From a bacterium (GTDB lineage: Bacteria; Spirochaetota; UBA4802; UBA5550), in assembly GCA_024224995.1 (NCBI GenBank), contig JAAENB010000376.1, forward strand, positions 1 through 11,568: 11,568 nt of DNA, written 5' to 3'. Position 1 is the stretch's first letter; each line of letters begins with the position of its first letter. This document shows positions 1-6,571 of this stretch, in pieces. The notes beneath the pieces were generated by a model that did not search any database, was not told the origin of the DNA, and saw only the letters and a list, made by a program, of their open reading frames with translations. Both the position numbers and the translations under genes were made by a program.

Positions 1-2
1 CA

Positions 3-146
3 AAAAAATGCATTGATAACGGGTACACGAAGGATGCCGGGAATGATAAAAAATTCCATGACTTGATGGAATCTCATGGTCATGAAAAATTCAAAACCGG
101 TGGGATTCTTGTTTATAAAGGATTGAGGTGCCCTAACCTGGAATAA
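3..146 (+). CDS. C-terminal end of an unrecognised protein (5' truncated by the window)
   Basis: The third forward frame is open from the window edge to a TAA at 144-146 and encodes the last 47 residues of a protein. The fragment is hydrophilic and ends in a segment reading KTGGILVYKGLRCPNLE. Glycine-rich ends of this sort occur in winged-helix tails of phage or plasmid primase-helicases, but the piece is too short to assign. A short hairpin followed by a T-run starts at the stop codon, which supports this as a real gene end. The other two forward frames close early, at 64-66 and within the first 20 bases. Confidence 0.5.
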   Translation, partial: KKCIDNGYTKDAGNDKKFHDLMESHGHEKFKTGGILVYKGLRCPNLE

Positions 147-165
147 AGCACCAGAGCTTTTTTTT
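145..165 (+). terminator. Weak intrinsic terminator after the truncated gene
   Basis: AAAGC (145-149) pairs with GCTTT (156-160) around the loop ACCAGA, and the T-run continues to 165. The stem is only five base pairs, but it sits exactly at the stop codon of the preceding frame. Confidence 0.45.
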
Positions 166-166
166 G

Positions 167-274
167 GGGACAAAAGGGACAAAAGGGACGGTTTATACCT
201 CCCTTTTATATAAAAAATAAAAAAAAATAATATTAAGTAGAGGTTATATCCGTCCCTTTTGTCCCTTTTGTCCC
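167..274. repeat. 108-bp inverted repeat built from GGGACAAAA units
   Basis: The 25-base arm at 167-191 (two GGGACAAAA units, then GGGACGG) is the exact reverse complement of 250-274. The match continues imperfectly inward: ACCTC at 197-201 pairs with GAGGT at 240-244. The core at 202-239 is very AT-rich. No reading frame of note crosses it. It could be a non-autonomous palindromic element of the REP/BIME or MITE kind, since GGGAC-rich palindromes are common around REP-associated transposases. It could instead be an iteron-like binding site. The structure is certain; the role is not. Confidence 0.8.
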
Positions 275-280
275 TAATCG

Positions 281-535
281 CGTTTATTCATTAAATCATA
301 TAGGAGAATCAAAACTCAGGATAAAATCAATTGTATAATAAAATATTTCAGGAAGTGTGAAAAAAAGTTTTTCACTGCTTGAAAATTATTTATCAGGTAA
401 AAAATTTTTGATAATAAATATTTTCCGCATAAGGAAAAATGAAAAAGCCTTTGAAAATAATTTTCAAGCGACTAACAAAACCTAACATATTTAGAATGAG
501 CAGTAAAAAAGATTAAAAAATTTTGAGGTCAAATA
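281..535. other. AT-rich noncoding stretch with several small hairpins
   Basis: No convincing gene lies here. Several dyads are visible. GTGAAAAA (357-364) pairs with TTTTTCAC (368-375). TTTTCC (421-426) pairs with GGAAAA (433-438). GAAAATAATTTTC (453-465) is a palindrome. CTTGAAAATTATTT (378-391) is the reverse complement of 455-468. The stretch should contain the promoter of the gene at 536, and the density of symmetric AT-rich elements would also fit a replication origin or multi-site regulatory region. Confidence 0.5.
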
Positions 536-1060
536 ATGAGTCATAAATTGCATACAATAGAGAGATTACACGGTAAAAATAAAGAATTCGCCCTGGAATT
601 CATAGAGTGCAGGGACATAGGCGCTGCATACAAAAAGGTTTTTAACTGCCAAAATGACATTATAGCGAAAATAAAAGGGCTGGATTTAATGCTCTATCAT
701 GATTATGTCACAATGGCCATTGAAAATATCATTAAGGAAAATCCTATCAAACCCTATATAAGATGTAAGAAGTGCAAAAATTGGCTAACTTTAGAAGAGT
801 ATGAATCTGTTCCAAAAGAGATTGAAACAGCTCCAAATTATACCGGTTGGCGGATTAAGCGTAATAATTCTCTTTATTGCCCGGAATGCTCACAAGGAAA
901 AACCAGGAACAGGAAGATATTTCTTAAAACAGAGGGTTATTGGCTTTCTAAAAAAGAATATGTGGAATATATGGAAAAATGGATGAAAGAATATAAAGAA
1001 AAATTAAAAAATACTCACAATGTCAGTGTCAGTGTCAGTGTCAGTGTCAGTAAAAATTAG
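536..1060 (+). CDS. Small phage-like protein: terminase-small-subunit-like N-terminus plus zinc ribbon
   Basis: The ATG at 536 has a Shine-Dalgarno sequence GAGGT at 525-529, six bases upstream, giving a 174-residue protein. Residues 14-68 (KNKEFALEFIECRDIGAAYKK, then a helix containing a KGLDLML-like stretch) have the rhythm of the helix-turn-helix N-terminus of phage terminase small subunits, although the protein lacks the rest of that family's usual shape. Residues 77-118 form a zinc ribbon with Cys77, Cys80, Cys115 and Cys118. The C-terminus is charged and helical and ends in five Val-Ser dipeptides encoded by a perfect hexanucleotide repeat. A DNA-binding role is likely. The terminase resemblance comes from pattern recognition only, and no large subunit is present in the window. 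Confidence 0.75.
   Translation: MSHKLHTIERLHGKNKEFALEFIECRDIGAAYKKVFNCQNDIIAKIKGLDLMLYHDYVTMAIENIIKENPIKPYIRCKKCKNWLTLEEYESVPKEIETAPNYTGWRIKRNNSLYCPECSQGKTRNRKIFLKTEGYWLSKKEYVEYMEKWMKEYKEKLKNTHNVSVSVSVSVSKN
1021..1050 (+). repeat. Hexanucleotide tandem repeat (TGTCAG)x5 inside a coding sequence
   Basis: Five perfect copies of TGTCAG encode the Val-Ser tail of the preceding protein just before its stop codon. Because the unit is six bases, copy-number slippage would lengthen or shorten the tail without shifting the frame. Confidence 0.9.
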
Positions 1061-1074
1061 TATAATTTAATAAT

Positions 1075-1107
1075 CCTAAGAAACCCTAAGATGTTAGCAA
1101 AAGTTAG
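1075..1107 (+). repeat. Direct repeat copy A upstream of the integrase (candidate recombinase arm site)
   Basis: This 33-base stretch aligns with 10997-11030 near the tRNA fragment at 27 of 34 columns. The longest uninterrupted shared run is CCTAAGATGT preceded by one more shared C. It contains repeated TTAG motifs (GATGTTAG, AAGTTAG), and a further TGTTAG lies at 1121-1126. One copy beside the integrase gene and one beside the tRNA target fits arm-type or excisionase-type binding sites. The similarity is visible; the function is inferred. Confidence 0.5.
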
Positions 1108-1118
1108 TTAAACATAAC

Positions 1119-1146
1119 AATGTTAGAAATAGGTAACATTTTTTTA
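1119..1146 (+). terminator. AT-rich hairpin with T-run, possible terminator of the 536-1060 gene
   Basis: AATGTTA (1119-1125) pairs perfectly with TAACATT (1134-1140) around an eight-base loop, and a T-run follows to about 1145. The stem contains only one G-C pair, so it would be a weak terminator. It could instead be part of the integrase binding region. Confidence 0.35.
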
Positions 1147-1164
1147 AAAAAAGGGAGGTGAAAC

Positions 1165-1203
1165 TTGACTTTATGTAGGGATAATCTTATTTATACCTAC
1201 ATA
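1165..1203 (+). promoter_or_regulatory. Candidate integrase promoter with an overlapping dyad
   Basis: TTGACT at 1165-1170 is a good -35 hexamer, with AT-rich -10 candidates about 16-19 bases downstream (TTATTT at 1187, TTTATA at 1190). TATGTAGG (1172-1179) and CCTACATA (1196-1203) are perfect 8-base inverted arms 16 bases apart, lying across the spacer and -10 region as an operator would. An alternative use of the same bases is a short leader frame: GGAGGTG at 1154-1160 precedes a TTG at 1165 that opens 19 codons ending at 1222-1224, right at the integrase Shine-Dalgarno sequence. The two readings are not mutually compatible for a single transcript start. Confidence 0.4.
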
Positions 1204-1237
1204 GTCCATGATAAAAAACAATAAAAGGGAAACGCTA

Positions 1238-2269
1238 ATGGCTCCAATCACTAAGTATAAAAGAAAGCAAATTATCGAAAAAGTAGACGATTTTCTGAAG
1301 TCAAAAAAACTCGAAGACTTGACCCCTGAAGAGTTGGAACATGTGAGCAAGTCCCTGCTGGTTGATGAGCTGAAAAGTGAGCTCAAAGGTGAAGTCAAAC
1401 AGCTTAACGTCGATATACAGGAAAAACTTGAAAAGTGGCTCGACACAAAAAACATGAAATCTGAGAAAACCCGGGTAAACTATGAAAAAAGCCTGGATGT
1501 GTTTTTTGACTGGATGGGTATAAACGGGAATGATGTCTTTTCCATGAACGCGCTTGATGCGGACTCTTACGTCCTGTTCCTGTTTAAGCAGGGATTTGGA
1601 CCCGCCACCATACGGAATAGAGTTGCAGCGGTTTCAAGCTTCTTTACATATTTGGTACGGGGTGACATTATACCCAAAAATTACTTTAAAGGCGTGGAAC
1701 TGCCAAAGATACAAAAAAGCAAAACAAACGACGAAATCCCCGACGACCGGGACATGGAAATCATAGAAAAGGCACTATGGGAAGAACTCGAAGCGTATGG
1801 ACGCGGATCGGCTGGAATACGTAGACAAGCACGGAATTTACTTGCAGCTGTTTGTCTCATAAAGTATCACGGTTTCAGGGTTAGCGGTGTTGTCAATATT
1901 TCCATAGATAAAAAAGGCCACTTTCTAACATTTACTAAGGGAAACGACTTTTCAGGGATAACGGACCCGGCGGTCCTGGACTTCCTGGACAAATTGAACT
2001 TTAACCGCAAAAAACCCTTTGATGGTATCCCGGAAGAAACATTAATCAAAAGTTTTGAGCGGTTCATAAAACGCCTGGTCAGGGACGGGAAAGTCAAGGA
2101 ACAGTACAGCTTGCATGATTTACGGCATCATGTCGCCGTGAAGCGGTTCACAAACCAGGAATACCCGGAATATAAAGACATATATGCTTTGCAGCATTTT
2201 CTTAATCACCAGGATATTTCAACCACTCAAAAATATTTAGTTTCCCGGAACCTGCTTAAAAAGGGGTAG
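1238..2269 (+). CDS. Tyrosine recombinase / integrase (XerC/D-like fold)
   Basis: The enzyme cuts and rejoins DNA through a covalent 3'-phosphotyrosine link and would integrate or excise the element. From ATG 1238 (Shine-Dalgarno AAAGGGA, 7-base spacing) it is 343 residues. An in-frame ATG at 1208 lacks a ribosome binding site and is less likely. Residues 1-70 are a charged helical arm. Residues 75-150 look like the SAM-like core-binding domain (GPATIRNRVAAVSSFFTYLV). The catalytic domain has all six expected residues: Arg214 in GFRVSGV, Lys234 in FTKGND, His293 and Arg296 in LHDLRHH, His324 in FLNHQD, and nucleophile Tyr333 in TTQKYL, nine residues after the histidine as usual. It appears intact. 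The family is certain; the target site (tRNA-Gly at 11148) is inferred from context. Confidence 0.93.
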   Translation: MAPITKYKRKQIIEKVDDFLKSKKLEDLTPEELEHVSKSLLVDELKSELKGEVKQLNVDIQEKLEKWLDTKNMKSEKTRVNYEKSLDVFFDWMGINGNDVFSMNALDADSYVLFLFKQGFGPATIRNRVAAVSSFFTYLVRGDIIPKNYFKGVELPKIQKSKTNDEIPDDRDMEIIEKALWEELEAYGRGSAGIRRQARNLLAAVCLIKYHGFRVSGVVNISIDKKGHFLTFTKGNDFSGITDPAVLDFLDKLNFNRKKPFDGIPEETLIKSFERFIKRLVRDGKVKEQYSLHDLRHHVAVKRFTNQEYPEYKDIYALQHFLNHQDISTTQKYLVSRNLLKKG

Positions 2270-2315
2270 ACACAGCGGCTATACAGCCTATCAGTAATCT
2301 AATTGGATCATTCTT

Positions 2316-3239
2316 ATGAAAAATGATATTGAAAATAAAAGACTATCTAAAATACAAGAAATAGCAAAAGAACGGGGAGGAAAATGCCTTTCTCAGAGAT
2401 ATATTAATGACATGACAAAACTTGAATGGCAGTGCGCCAGGGGGCATACATGGGAAGCAACGTCAAATTATATAAAAAGAGGTTCCTGGTGTCCTGAATG
2501 CAAAATAGATGATAAGTTAGAAGAGCTGCAAGAAATAGCAAAGGAACGGGGAGGGAAGTGTCTATCCCTGAAATATGTTGATATAAATACAAACTTAAAC
2601 TGGCAATGTGCTAAAGGGCATATATGGGAAACTGCTCCTAAATATATAAAGCGGGGATATTGGTGTCCGGAATGTAGTGGAAAAAAGAAATTAACAATAA
2701 AAGATATGCAGGAATTGGCGAAAGAAAAAGGAGGCAAGTGTCTTTCAAATGAATATTTGGGTGGGAAGATTAAATTAAACTGGCAATGTAATAAAGGGCA
2801 TATATGGGAAGCAACACCCGATAGAATAAAAAATGGTTTTTGGTGTAAAGAATGTGGTAACAAGAAATTAAGATTAGAAGAAATGCAGAGAATAGCAAAT
2901 GAGCAGGGAGGAAAATGTCTATCCCTGAAATATATAAATAACATGACAAAATTAGAATGGCAGTGCGCCAGGGGGCATACCTGGAAAGCTAATCCAATGA
3001 ATATTATAAGAGGACATTGGTGTCCGGAATGTGGCGGGACAAAAAAATTAAAAATTGAAGATATGCAGGAATTGGCGAAAGAAAAAGGAGGTACGTGTCT
3101 TTCATTAAAATATGGGAATGCAAAAACAAAATTAGAGTGGAGATGCAAGGAAGGGCATGTCTGGAAGGCTCATCCAAACAGCATAAAAAATGGACACTGG
3201 TGTCCGGAATGCGCCCAAATAAACAGAAGGAAATCATAA
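2316..3239 (+). CDS. Protein of five tandem zinc-ribbon (treble-clef-like) repeats
   Basis: The 307-residue protein is essentially five copies of a unit of about 60 residues (roughly 9-62, 68-120, 127-180, 187-239, 247-299). Each unit reads: helix with E(I/L)AKE, GGKCLS, a Tyr, L-W-x-C, xGHxW, then WCPEC. Four Cys per unit plus the His of GHxW could bind zinc. The pattern resembles the zinc-ribbon families DUF4379 and DUF723, often found beside mobile and homing elements and thought to bind nucleic acid. Similarity persists at DNA level: nearly the same 40 bases occur near 2409 and 2942, and again near 2703 and 3059, which points to recent internal duplication. No nuclease or other catalytic domain is attached. 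The ATG at 2316 has only a weak ribosome site. It follows the integrase after 46 bases and may be co-transcribed. Confidence 0.85.
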   Translation: MKNDIENKRLSKIQEIAKERGGKCLSQRYINDMTKLEWQCARGHTWEATSNYIKRGSWCPECKIDDKLEELQEIAKERGGKCLSLKYVDINTNLNWQCAKGHIWETAPKYIKRGYWCPECSGKKKLTIKDMQELAKEKGGKCLSNEYLGGKIKLNWQCNKGHIWEATPDRIKNGFWCKECGNKKLRLEEMQRIANEQGGKCLSLKYINNMTKLEWQCARGHTWKANPMNIIRGHWCPECGGTKKLKIEDMQELAKEKGGTCLSLKYGNAKTKLEWRCKEGHVWKAHPNSIKNGHWCPECAQINRRKS

Positions 3240-3252
3240 AAAAGGCGTTTTT

Positions 3253-4155
3253 CTAATAACTGACTTGTGTACTGACAATATTTTCTCGTGCATCTTTAAA
3301 TTCAACAGTGACAGGATTTATCTTTAAGTAGATTGTTAGAATTCCTGTATAAGTTTCCCATTCAGTCCAGGAGTTTGATACAGTTTTTTTATGACGTGCC
3401 TCTTCTGCACAGGGGATGGATTCTGTTATTGAAATTGTTGCGTCAGGAGACCAACCTCCCCCTGTATCTATTTCTGTTGCTATAAGTGAAGGTGGAACAG
3501 TATAAATTGAAATAGTGTCGCTTGTGACTGTTTCATTTAAGGATAAATCTCTAAATTTTACATACACCGTTTTAGTTCCTGCCCCTGATTCTAATTGCCA
3601 ATCATTTTTTGATATTGTATAACTCTCCCATGTTGACCAGATTGCATAATCATTGCTGAAAGACATTTCTATAGCGTCAGGAGAATAAACGGCTAAATCT
3701 GAATTTGTTCCTAATGTGTTGGTTTCTCCATTATTTATTACGATTATAGGGTTAACCTTGTCTATTAAAAAATTAATTGAAGCTGTTGAGGTGTGTTCCC
3801 ACTGGTCAGTTGCTTTAATTGCAACAGTATGAGAACCTGAAGCTAATGAGCTTGTATCAAGATATACAATCCAGTTTACGCTTTTTGAATTAACAGAGAA
3901 CCCTTGATTATTAGCCTCAGAATAGTCGCCGGTGTTTAATTTGTATTCCACCTTTTCAATTTTTAAATCATCCGTGGCACTTCCTTGTATGGCAATGAAA
4001 CCAGGGCCAAACGTACTATTCTCTGCTGGACTTGTAATATTGATGGTTGGCGCGGTAGTATCTTTTTGGGTTGCCTGACTTAAATTGTTTTTGCTCCATT
4101 CACAATTAAGAAAACTTATAGAAATGATTACCAAAAGAAAAAGTAATTTTTTCAC
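3253..4155 (-). CDS. Surface or outer-membrane lipoprotein with Ig-like repeats
   Basis: The 300-residue protein starts at a GTG (4155) preceded by AGGGGTAGG. It has a lipoprotein signal ending SFLNC, with lipidated Cys18. Asn before the Cys is unusual in enterobacteria but tolerated in spirochaetes. Residues 35-130 form an Ig-like domain of the kind found in bacterial surface proteins (TAPTINITSPAENSTF start, SGSHTVAIKATD end). Residues 133-218 are a second beta-sandwich module with the MSFSNDYAIWSTWESY and KTVYVKFRD signatures. A third, partial module follows. It is the last gene of the sigma-factor operon, 20 bases after the barrel gene, and its stop faces that of the zinc-ribbon gene 13 bases away. 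An adhesive or structural envelope role is plausible; the ligand is unknown. Confidence 0.85.
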   Translation of the reverse strand: MKKLLFLLVIISISFLNCEWSKNNLSQATQKDTTAPTINITSPAENSTFGPGFIAIQGSATDDLKIEKVEYKLNTGDYSEANNQGFSVNSKSVNWIVYLDTSSLASGSHTVAIKATDQWEHTSTASINFLIDKVNPIIVINNGETNTLGTNSDLAVYSPDAIEMSFSNDYAIWSTWESYTISKNDWQLESGAGTKTVYVKFRDLSLNETVTSDTISIYTVPPSLIATEIDTGGGWSPDATISITESIPCAEEARHKKTVSNSWTEWETYTGILTIYLKINPVTVEFKDARENIVSTQVSY

Positions 4156-4175
4156 GATTAACCTACCCCTGGAAG

Positions 4176-5168
4176 TTATAATTTTATATTCATTCCTAAA
4201 TTAATGTCAACAAAGTCAAGCTTTTTTTCTTCAAATAAAACTGTATAAGAGGCACCTAAGAGAATACTTGTTGATTTAGAGATTTTCAAGGAAAATTCTA
4301 CCCCCGTTTTTATTGTTTCTTGAACGCTTATTGTTTGCGTATTTTCTTCCTGGTAAAATCCCTTGCCGGTCCCGTGGCTTGTAATAAGCAGTTCCGCACC
4401 TCCACCAATAACCGGAGTTATTGAGAGTATATCAAAGATTTGGAGCCGGTATCCTATAACCAGGAAAAGCGGTACATGATTAATGGTGTCGTCCGTGTTT
4501 TCTTGGTACGTAAACCGGTAGTAAGCAGTTTCCAGGGCCAGGGTAAAATAGCTTATAAAAAGATTATCTACACCAAACCGTAAGGAAAGCCCAAGCCCCG
4601 GATTGGCAATGTCTGCAAAGTCATTAATGGGGTGCAAATAGCAAAGTCTTATGTCCAGGTATAAACTACTGTCAAGTTTCCTGTCCTCAAACATGTATTG
4701 ACTTATCTCTTTTATTTCCGGTTCGGCGTTTTCAAGTAAGTCAAAGTCTATTGTTTTAGTATAGAGTGTTTCCCTTGTCTTAACGTTCTTTAGCCTGAGA
4801 GTGAGCTTGTATTCTCCGTCTGGTCTTTTATCCAGGGCCATAGCCAGGAATAAATCACTAAATTCATTTTCGGCAACTTCCAGGGCTCCGTCTTCATTCA
4901 ATTCCTGTTCCTGTATTCCCATTTTCCGGGCTATTGATTTATAGTCGTCTACAATAACCTGTTCAAGCTTTTTATTTAGATTAATACTTTCTTCCAGCAA
5001 ACCTTTGATTAAGATTCGTTCACCTGCCAATTGTTTCTTAACTCTTGCAGGAGTCGCGTCATGCACGTAGACTTTTTTTATATTTTCAGCAGCCTGTAAA
5101 CTTAAAAGCGGGATGAATAAGAACAGGATAACAGAATAAAATATGTTTAGATTTTTGTTTTTTCTCAC
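4176..5168 (-). CDS. Outer-membrane beta-barrel protein with periplasmic N-domain
   Basis: This 330-residue protein starts at a GTG (5168) with AAGGGGA five bases upstream. Residues 1-27 are a signal peptide (hydrophobic core, then SLQA/AE). Residues 30-155 form a soluble alpha/beta domain (KKVYVHDATP, later YKLTLRLKNV) resembling the periplasmic domains of FlgO/TolB-like envelope proteins, though not closely enough to name. Residues 165-330 alternate polar and hydrophobic residues in strands rich in Gly, Tyr and Phe (LYLDIRLCYL, GLGLSLRFGVDNLF, VPLFLVIGYRL) and end in a strand finishing IKL, as expected for a small barrel. It lies 9 bases after the membrane protein at 5178-5879. Its job is unknown; the context suggests an envelope component controlled by the sigma factor. 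Confidence 0.82.
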   Translation of the reverse strand: MRKNKNLNIFYSVILFLFIPLLSLQAAENIKKVYVHDATPARVKKQLAGERILIKGLLEESINLNKKLEQVIVDDYKSIARKMGIQEQELNEDGALEVAENEFSDLFLAMALDKRPDGEYKLTLRLKNVKTRETLYTKTIDFDLLENAEPEIKEISQYMFEDRKLDSSLYLDIRLCYLHPINDFADIANPGLGLSLRFGVDNLFISYFTLALETAYYRFTYQENTDDTINHVPLFLVIGYRLQIFDILSITPVIGGGAELLITSHGTGKGFYQEENTQTISVQETIKTGVEFSLKISKSTSILLGASYTVLFEEKKLDFVDINLGMNIKL

Positions 5169-5177
5169 CCGGTCCCC

Positions 5178-5879
5178 TTATTTAACTTTTTCAGCAATCT
5201 TTCTTGATTCTTTAATAAAAAAGCCCTGCAAATCGTCAACATTTTTAAATTTATTCCGTTTGAAATGAACCTGTTTAACTTCATTACTGAATGCCCGGAT
5301 TTTTGCGTAATAGTTTCCCTCTACCGCTGAAACTTCCCCGGCAACAATATATTTCTTGTCTATGGTTATTCCGTTTTTAGCAAAGTGTAGTTTTACTTTT
5401 TTGGTTATTTTTGCCGTGGTCTTTTTATCAATGTTGCCGTAACCGTCTATATTCAGATTAAGGGTAAAAGGTTTGGGCCTGGGTTTTGCCTTTACGGGAA
5501 TAACCGGCTTAACGGGTGCGACGTTTACCACCTGCTCTACCTGTACGGGCTTTTCTTCCGGCACAGCAAGGAAAATCTTTTTTGCCACGAAATAACCGCC
5601 CGTAGAGATCCCCGCAGCGGTCACGATTGAGCCGATTACCAGGATAACACCACTTTGTAAGGCTGTGAGCTGTAAACCGAACCGGGTGCAGCCAAAAAAG
5701 ACGTATGACAGGGCGTTTTCCCAAAGACTATACTTGCCTGTCAACTTTGTAAGAGCAATAAAAGACTTTCTCCTGTTTTTGCGGATATGTTTTTTGTGTT
5801 CTTCCGGAACAGGTGCAGCAAGCCTGCATTGATCCAGTAATTTTTTTAATGCTTCTATTTCTCTGTTTGTAGTTTCCAT
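5178..5879 (-). CDS. Single-pass membrane protein, candidate anti-sigma factor
   Basis: The 233-residue protein has a basic, presumably cytoplasmic N-terminus (1-68, with KKHIRKNRRKSF), one hydrophobic segment at about 73-97, a Pro/Val/Lys-rich linker (108-137) and a periplasmic beta-rich domain (138-233). Its start codon overlaps the sigma-factor stop as TAATG, with GGAGG ten bases upstream, so the two are translationally coupled. That order and topology is typical of ECF sigma / membrane anti-sigma pairs. However, no zinc-binding anti-sigma motif (HxxxCxxC) or FecR domain is visible, so the role rests on position. If correct, the N-terminus would bind the sigma factor and the outer domain would sense the envelope. 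Confidence 0.72.
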   Translation of the reverse strand: METTNREIEALKKLLDQCRLAAPVPEEHKKHIRKNRRKSFIALTKLTGKYSLWENALSYVFFGCTRFGLQLTALQSGVILVIGSIVTAAGISTGGYFVAKKIFLAVPEEKPVQVEQVVNVAPVKPVIPVKAKPRPKPFTLNLNIDGYGNIDKKTTAKITKKVKLHFAKNGITIDKKYIVAGEVSAVEGNYYAKIRAFSNEVKQVHFKRNKFKNVDDLQGFFIKESRKIAEKVK

Positions 5880-6433
5880 TATAGTAAGTCCTCCAGTTTT
5901 GTAATTCCTTTTTCTTTTTTTAGATAATCTTGAATGTTACGGACTATTTTTTCATACCTGTACCTGACCTGCTTGTAACTTAATCCAATTTCTTGACTGA
6001 CCTCACGATATGAGTAATTTTGAACGGCCACGAGATCAAAAATGTTTTGGTCTTTATCATCCGTAATTGTTATTTCCAGGGCCTCTTTGATTATCATTCG
6101 TGTATCCTTGAACCCGTTAATATACGTAAGGGCAATGTCACCGGTTGCCTCCAATGTTGCCAGGTCTTCAGGCATTTTTTTAACTTTTTGATAATACTTG
6201 ATAAGCTTGTATTCTACAGTTTTGAAAAGCCATCCCCTGACGTTTTTACGTTTATTCACAACTTCATCCAGCTTTTCAAAAAGCGTTAAAAATACGTCCT
6301 GGGTGAGATCGTCGGCTGTCTCCTTATCGCCTATTTTCGTATAAATGGAGCCGTTTACAATCGGGTAGTATTCCCGGTAAGCAGTTCTAAATACGTCTTG
6401 TAATACATTTTCTTTGCTCTCAACAGCTGTCAT
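5879..6433 (-). CDS. ECF-like RNA polymerase sigma factor
   Basis: The 184-residue protein directs RNA polymerase to specific promoters. Region 2 spans about residues 18-83: DDLTQDVFLTLFEKL is the conserved helix that binds the beta' subunit, and NVRGWLFKTVEYKLIKYYQK is the -10 recognition part. Region 4 spans about 127-172, with the helix-turn-helix NYSYREVSQEIGLSYKQVRYR for the -35 element. Regions 1 and 3 are missing, as in group 4 (ECF) factors, and the length is normal. The ATG at 6433 has AAGGGG upstream. It is the first gene of a four-gene operon with a membrane protein, a barrel protein and a lipoprotein. Autoregulation through the inverted repeat at 6473-6571 is likely but inferred. 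Confidence 0.9.
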   Translation of the reverse strand: MTAVESKENVLQDVFRTAYREYYPIVNGSIYTKIGDKETADDLTQDVFLTLFEKLDEVVNKRKNVRGWLFKTVEYKLIKYYQKVKKMPEDLATLEATGDIALTYINGFKDTRMIIKEALEITITDDKDQNIFDLVAVQNYSYREVSQEIGLSYKQVRYRYEKIVRNIQDYLKKEKGITKLEDLL

Positions 6434-6472
6434 AGATTACCCCTTATTCGTAGTATTCTTTTTTTTGCCCTT

Positions 6473-6571
6473 AATAGTATATTCCCCTGAACCCCGTTAC
6501 CGTGCCCAATTTTTTTTTAAAAATTGAAATTTTTTTGGGCACGGTCGAGCTCTTCAGGGGAATATACTATT
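6473..6571. promoter_or_regulatory. 99-bp inverted repeat: two outward-facing copies of a bipartite module
   Basis: Outer arms 6473-6491 and 6553-6571 are perfect 19-base reverse complements. Inner arms 6499-6509 and 6535-6545 are perfect 11-base reverse complements. Between them lie two 7-base blocks (CCCCGTT; CGAGCTC) that do not match. The centre is a 25-base A/T tract. Reading outward, each strand therefore gives TTGGGCACGGT-N7-TTCAGGGGAATATACTATT. Conserved boxes with a variable spacer of fixed length, placed between divergent operons, look like paired promoters or operators. TATACT in the arm resembles a -10 hexamer. On the left the sigma-factor ATG follows 39 bases later with a leader and ribosome site. 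On the right the arm runs into the STAS frame. The structure is certain; the promoter role is inferred. Confidence 0.6.

Noticed and set aside
1171..1455. Minus-strand frame over the integrase start
   Set aside because: Ser/Phe-rich antisense product over a clear integrase N-terminus, no ribosome site.
2468..3148. Long minus-strand open frame (226 codons) opposite the zinc-ribbon repeats
   Set aside because: It is the antisense of a repetitive coding array. The periodic composition keeps the opposite frame open, and its product is a Cys/His/Phe-rich mirror without a sensible domain.
6473..6571. Small invertible DNA switch between the 19-base arms
   Set aside because: The enclosed 61 bases would be unusually short for site-specific inversion and are themselves near-symmetric, so flipping would change little. 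Paired recognition modules explain the pattern better.
6473..6571. Bidirectional transcription terminator
   Set aside because: The T-runs lie inside the loop, not after the stem, and the genes on either side start here rather than end.
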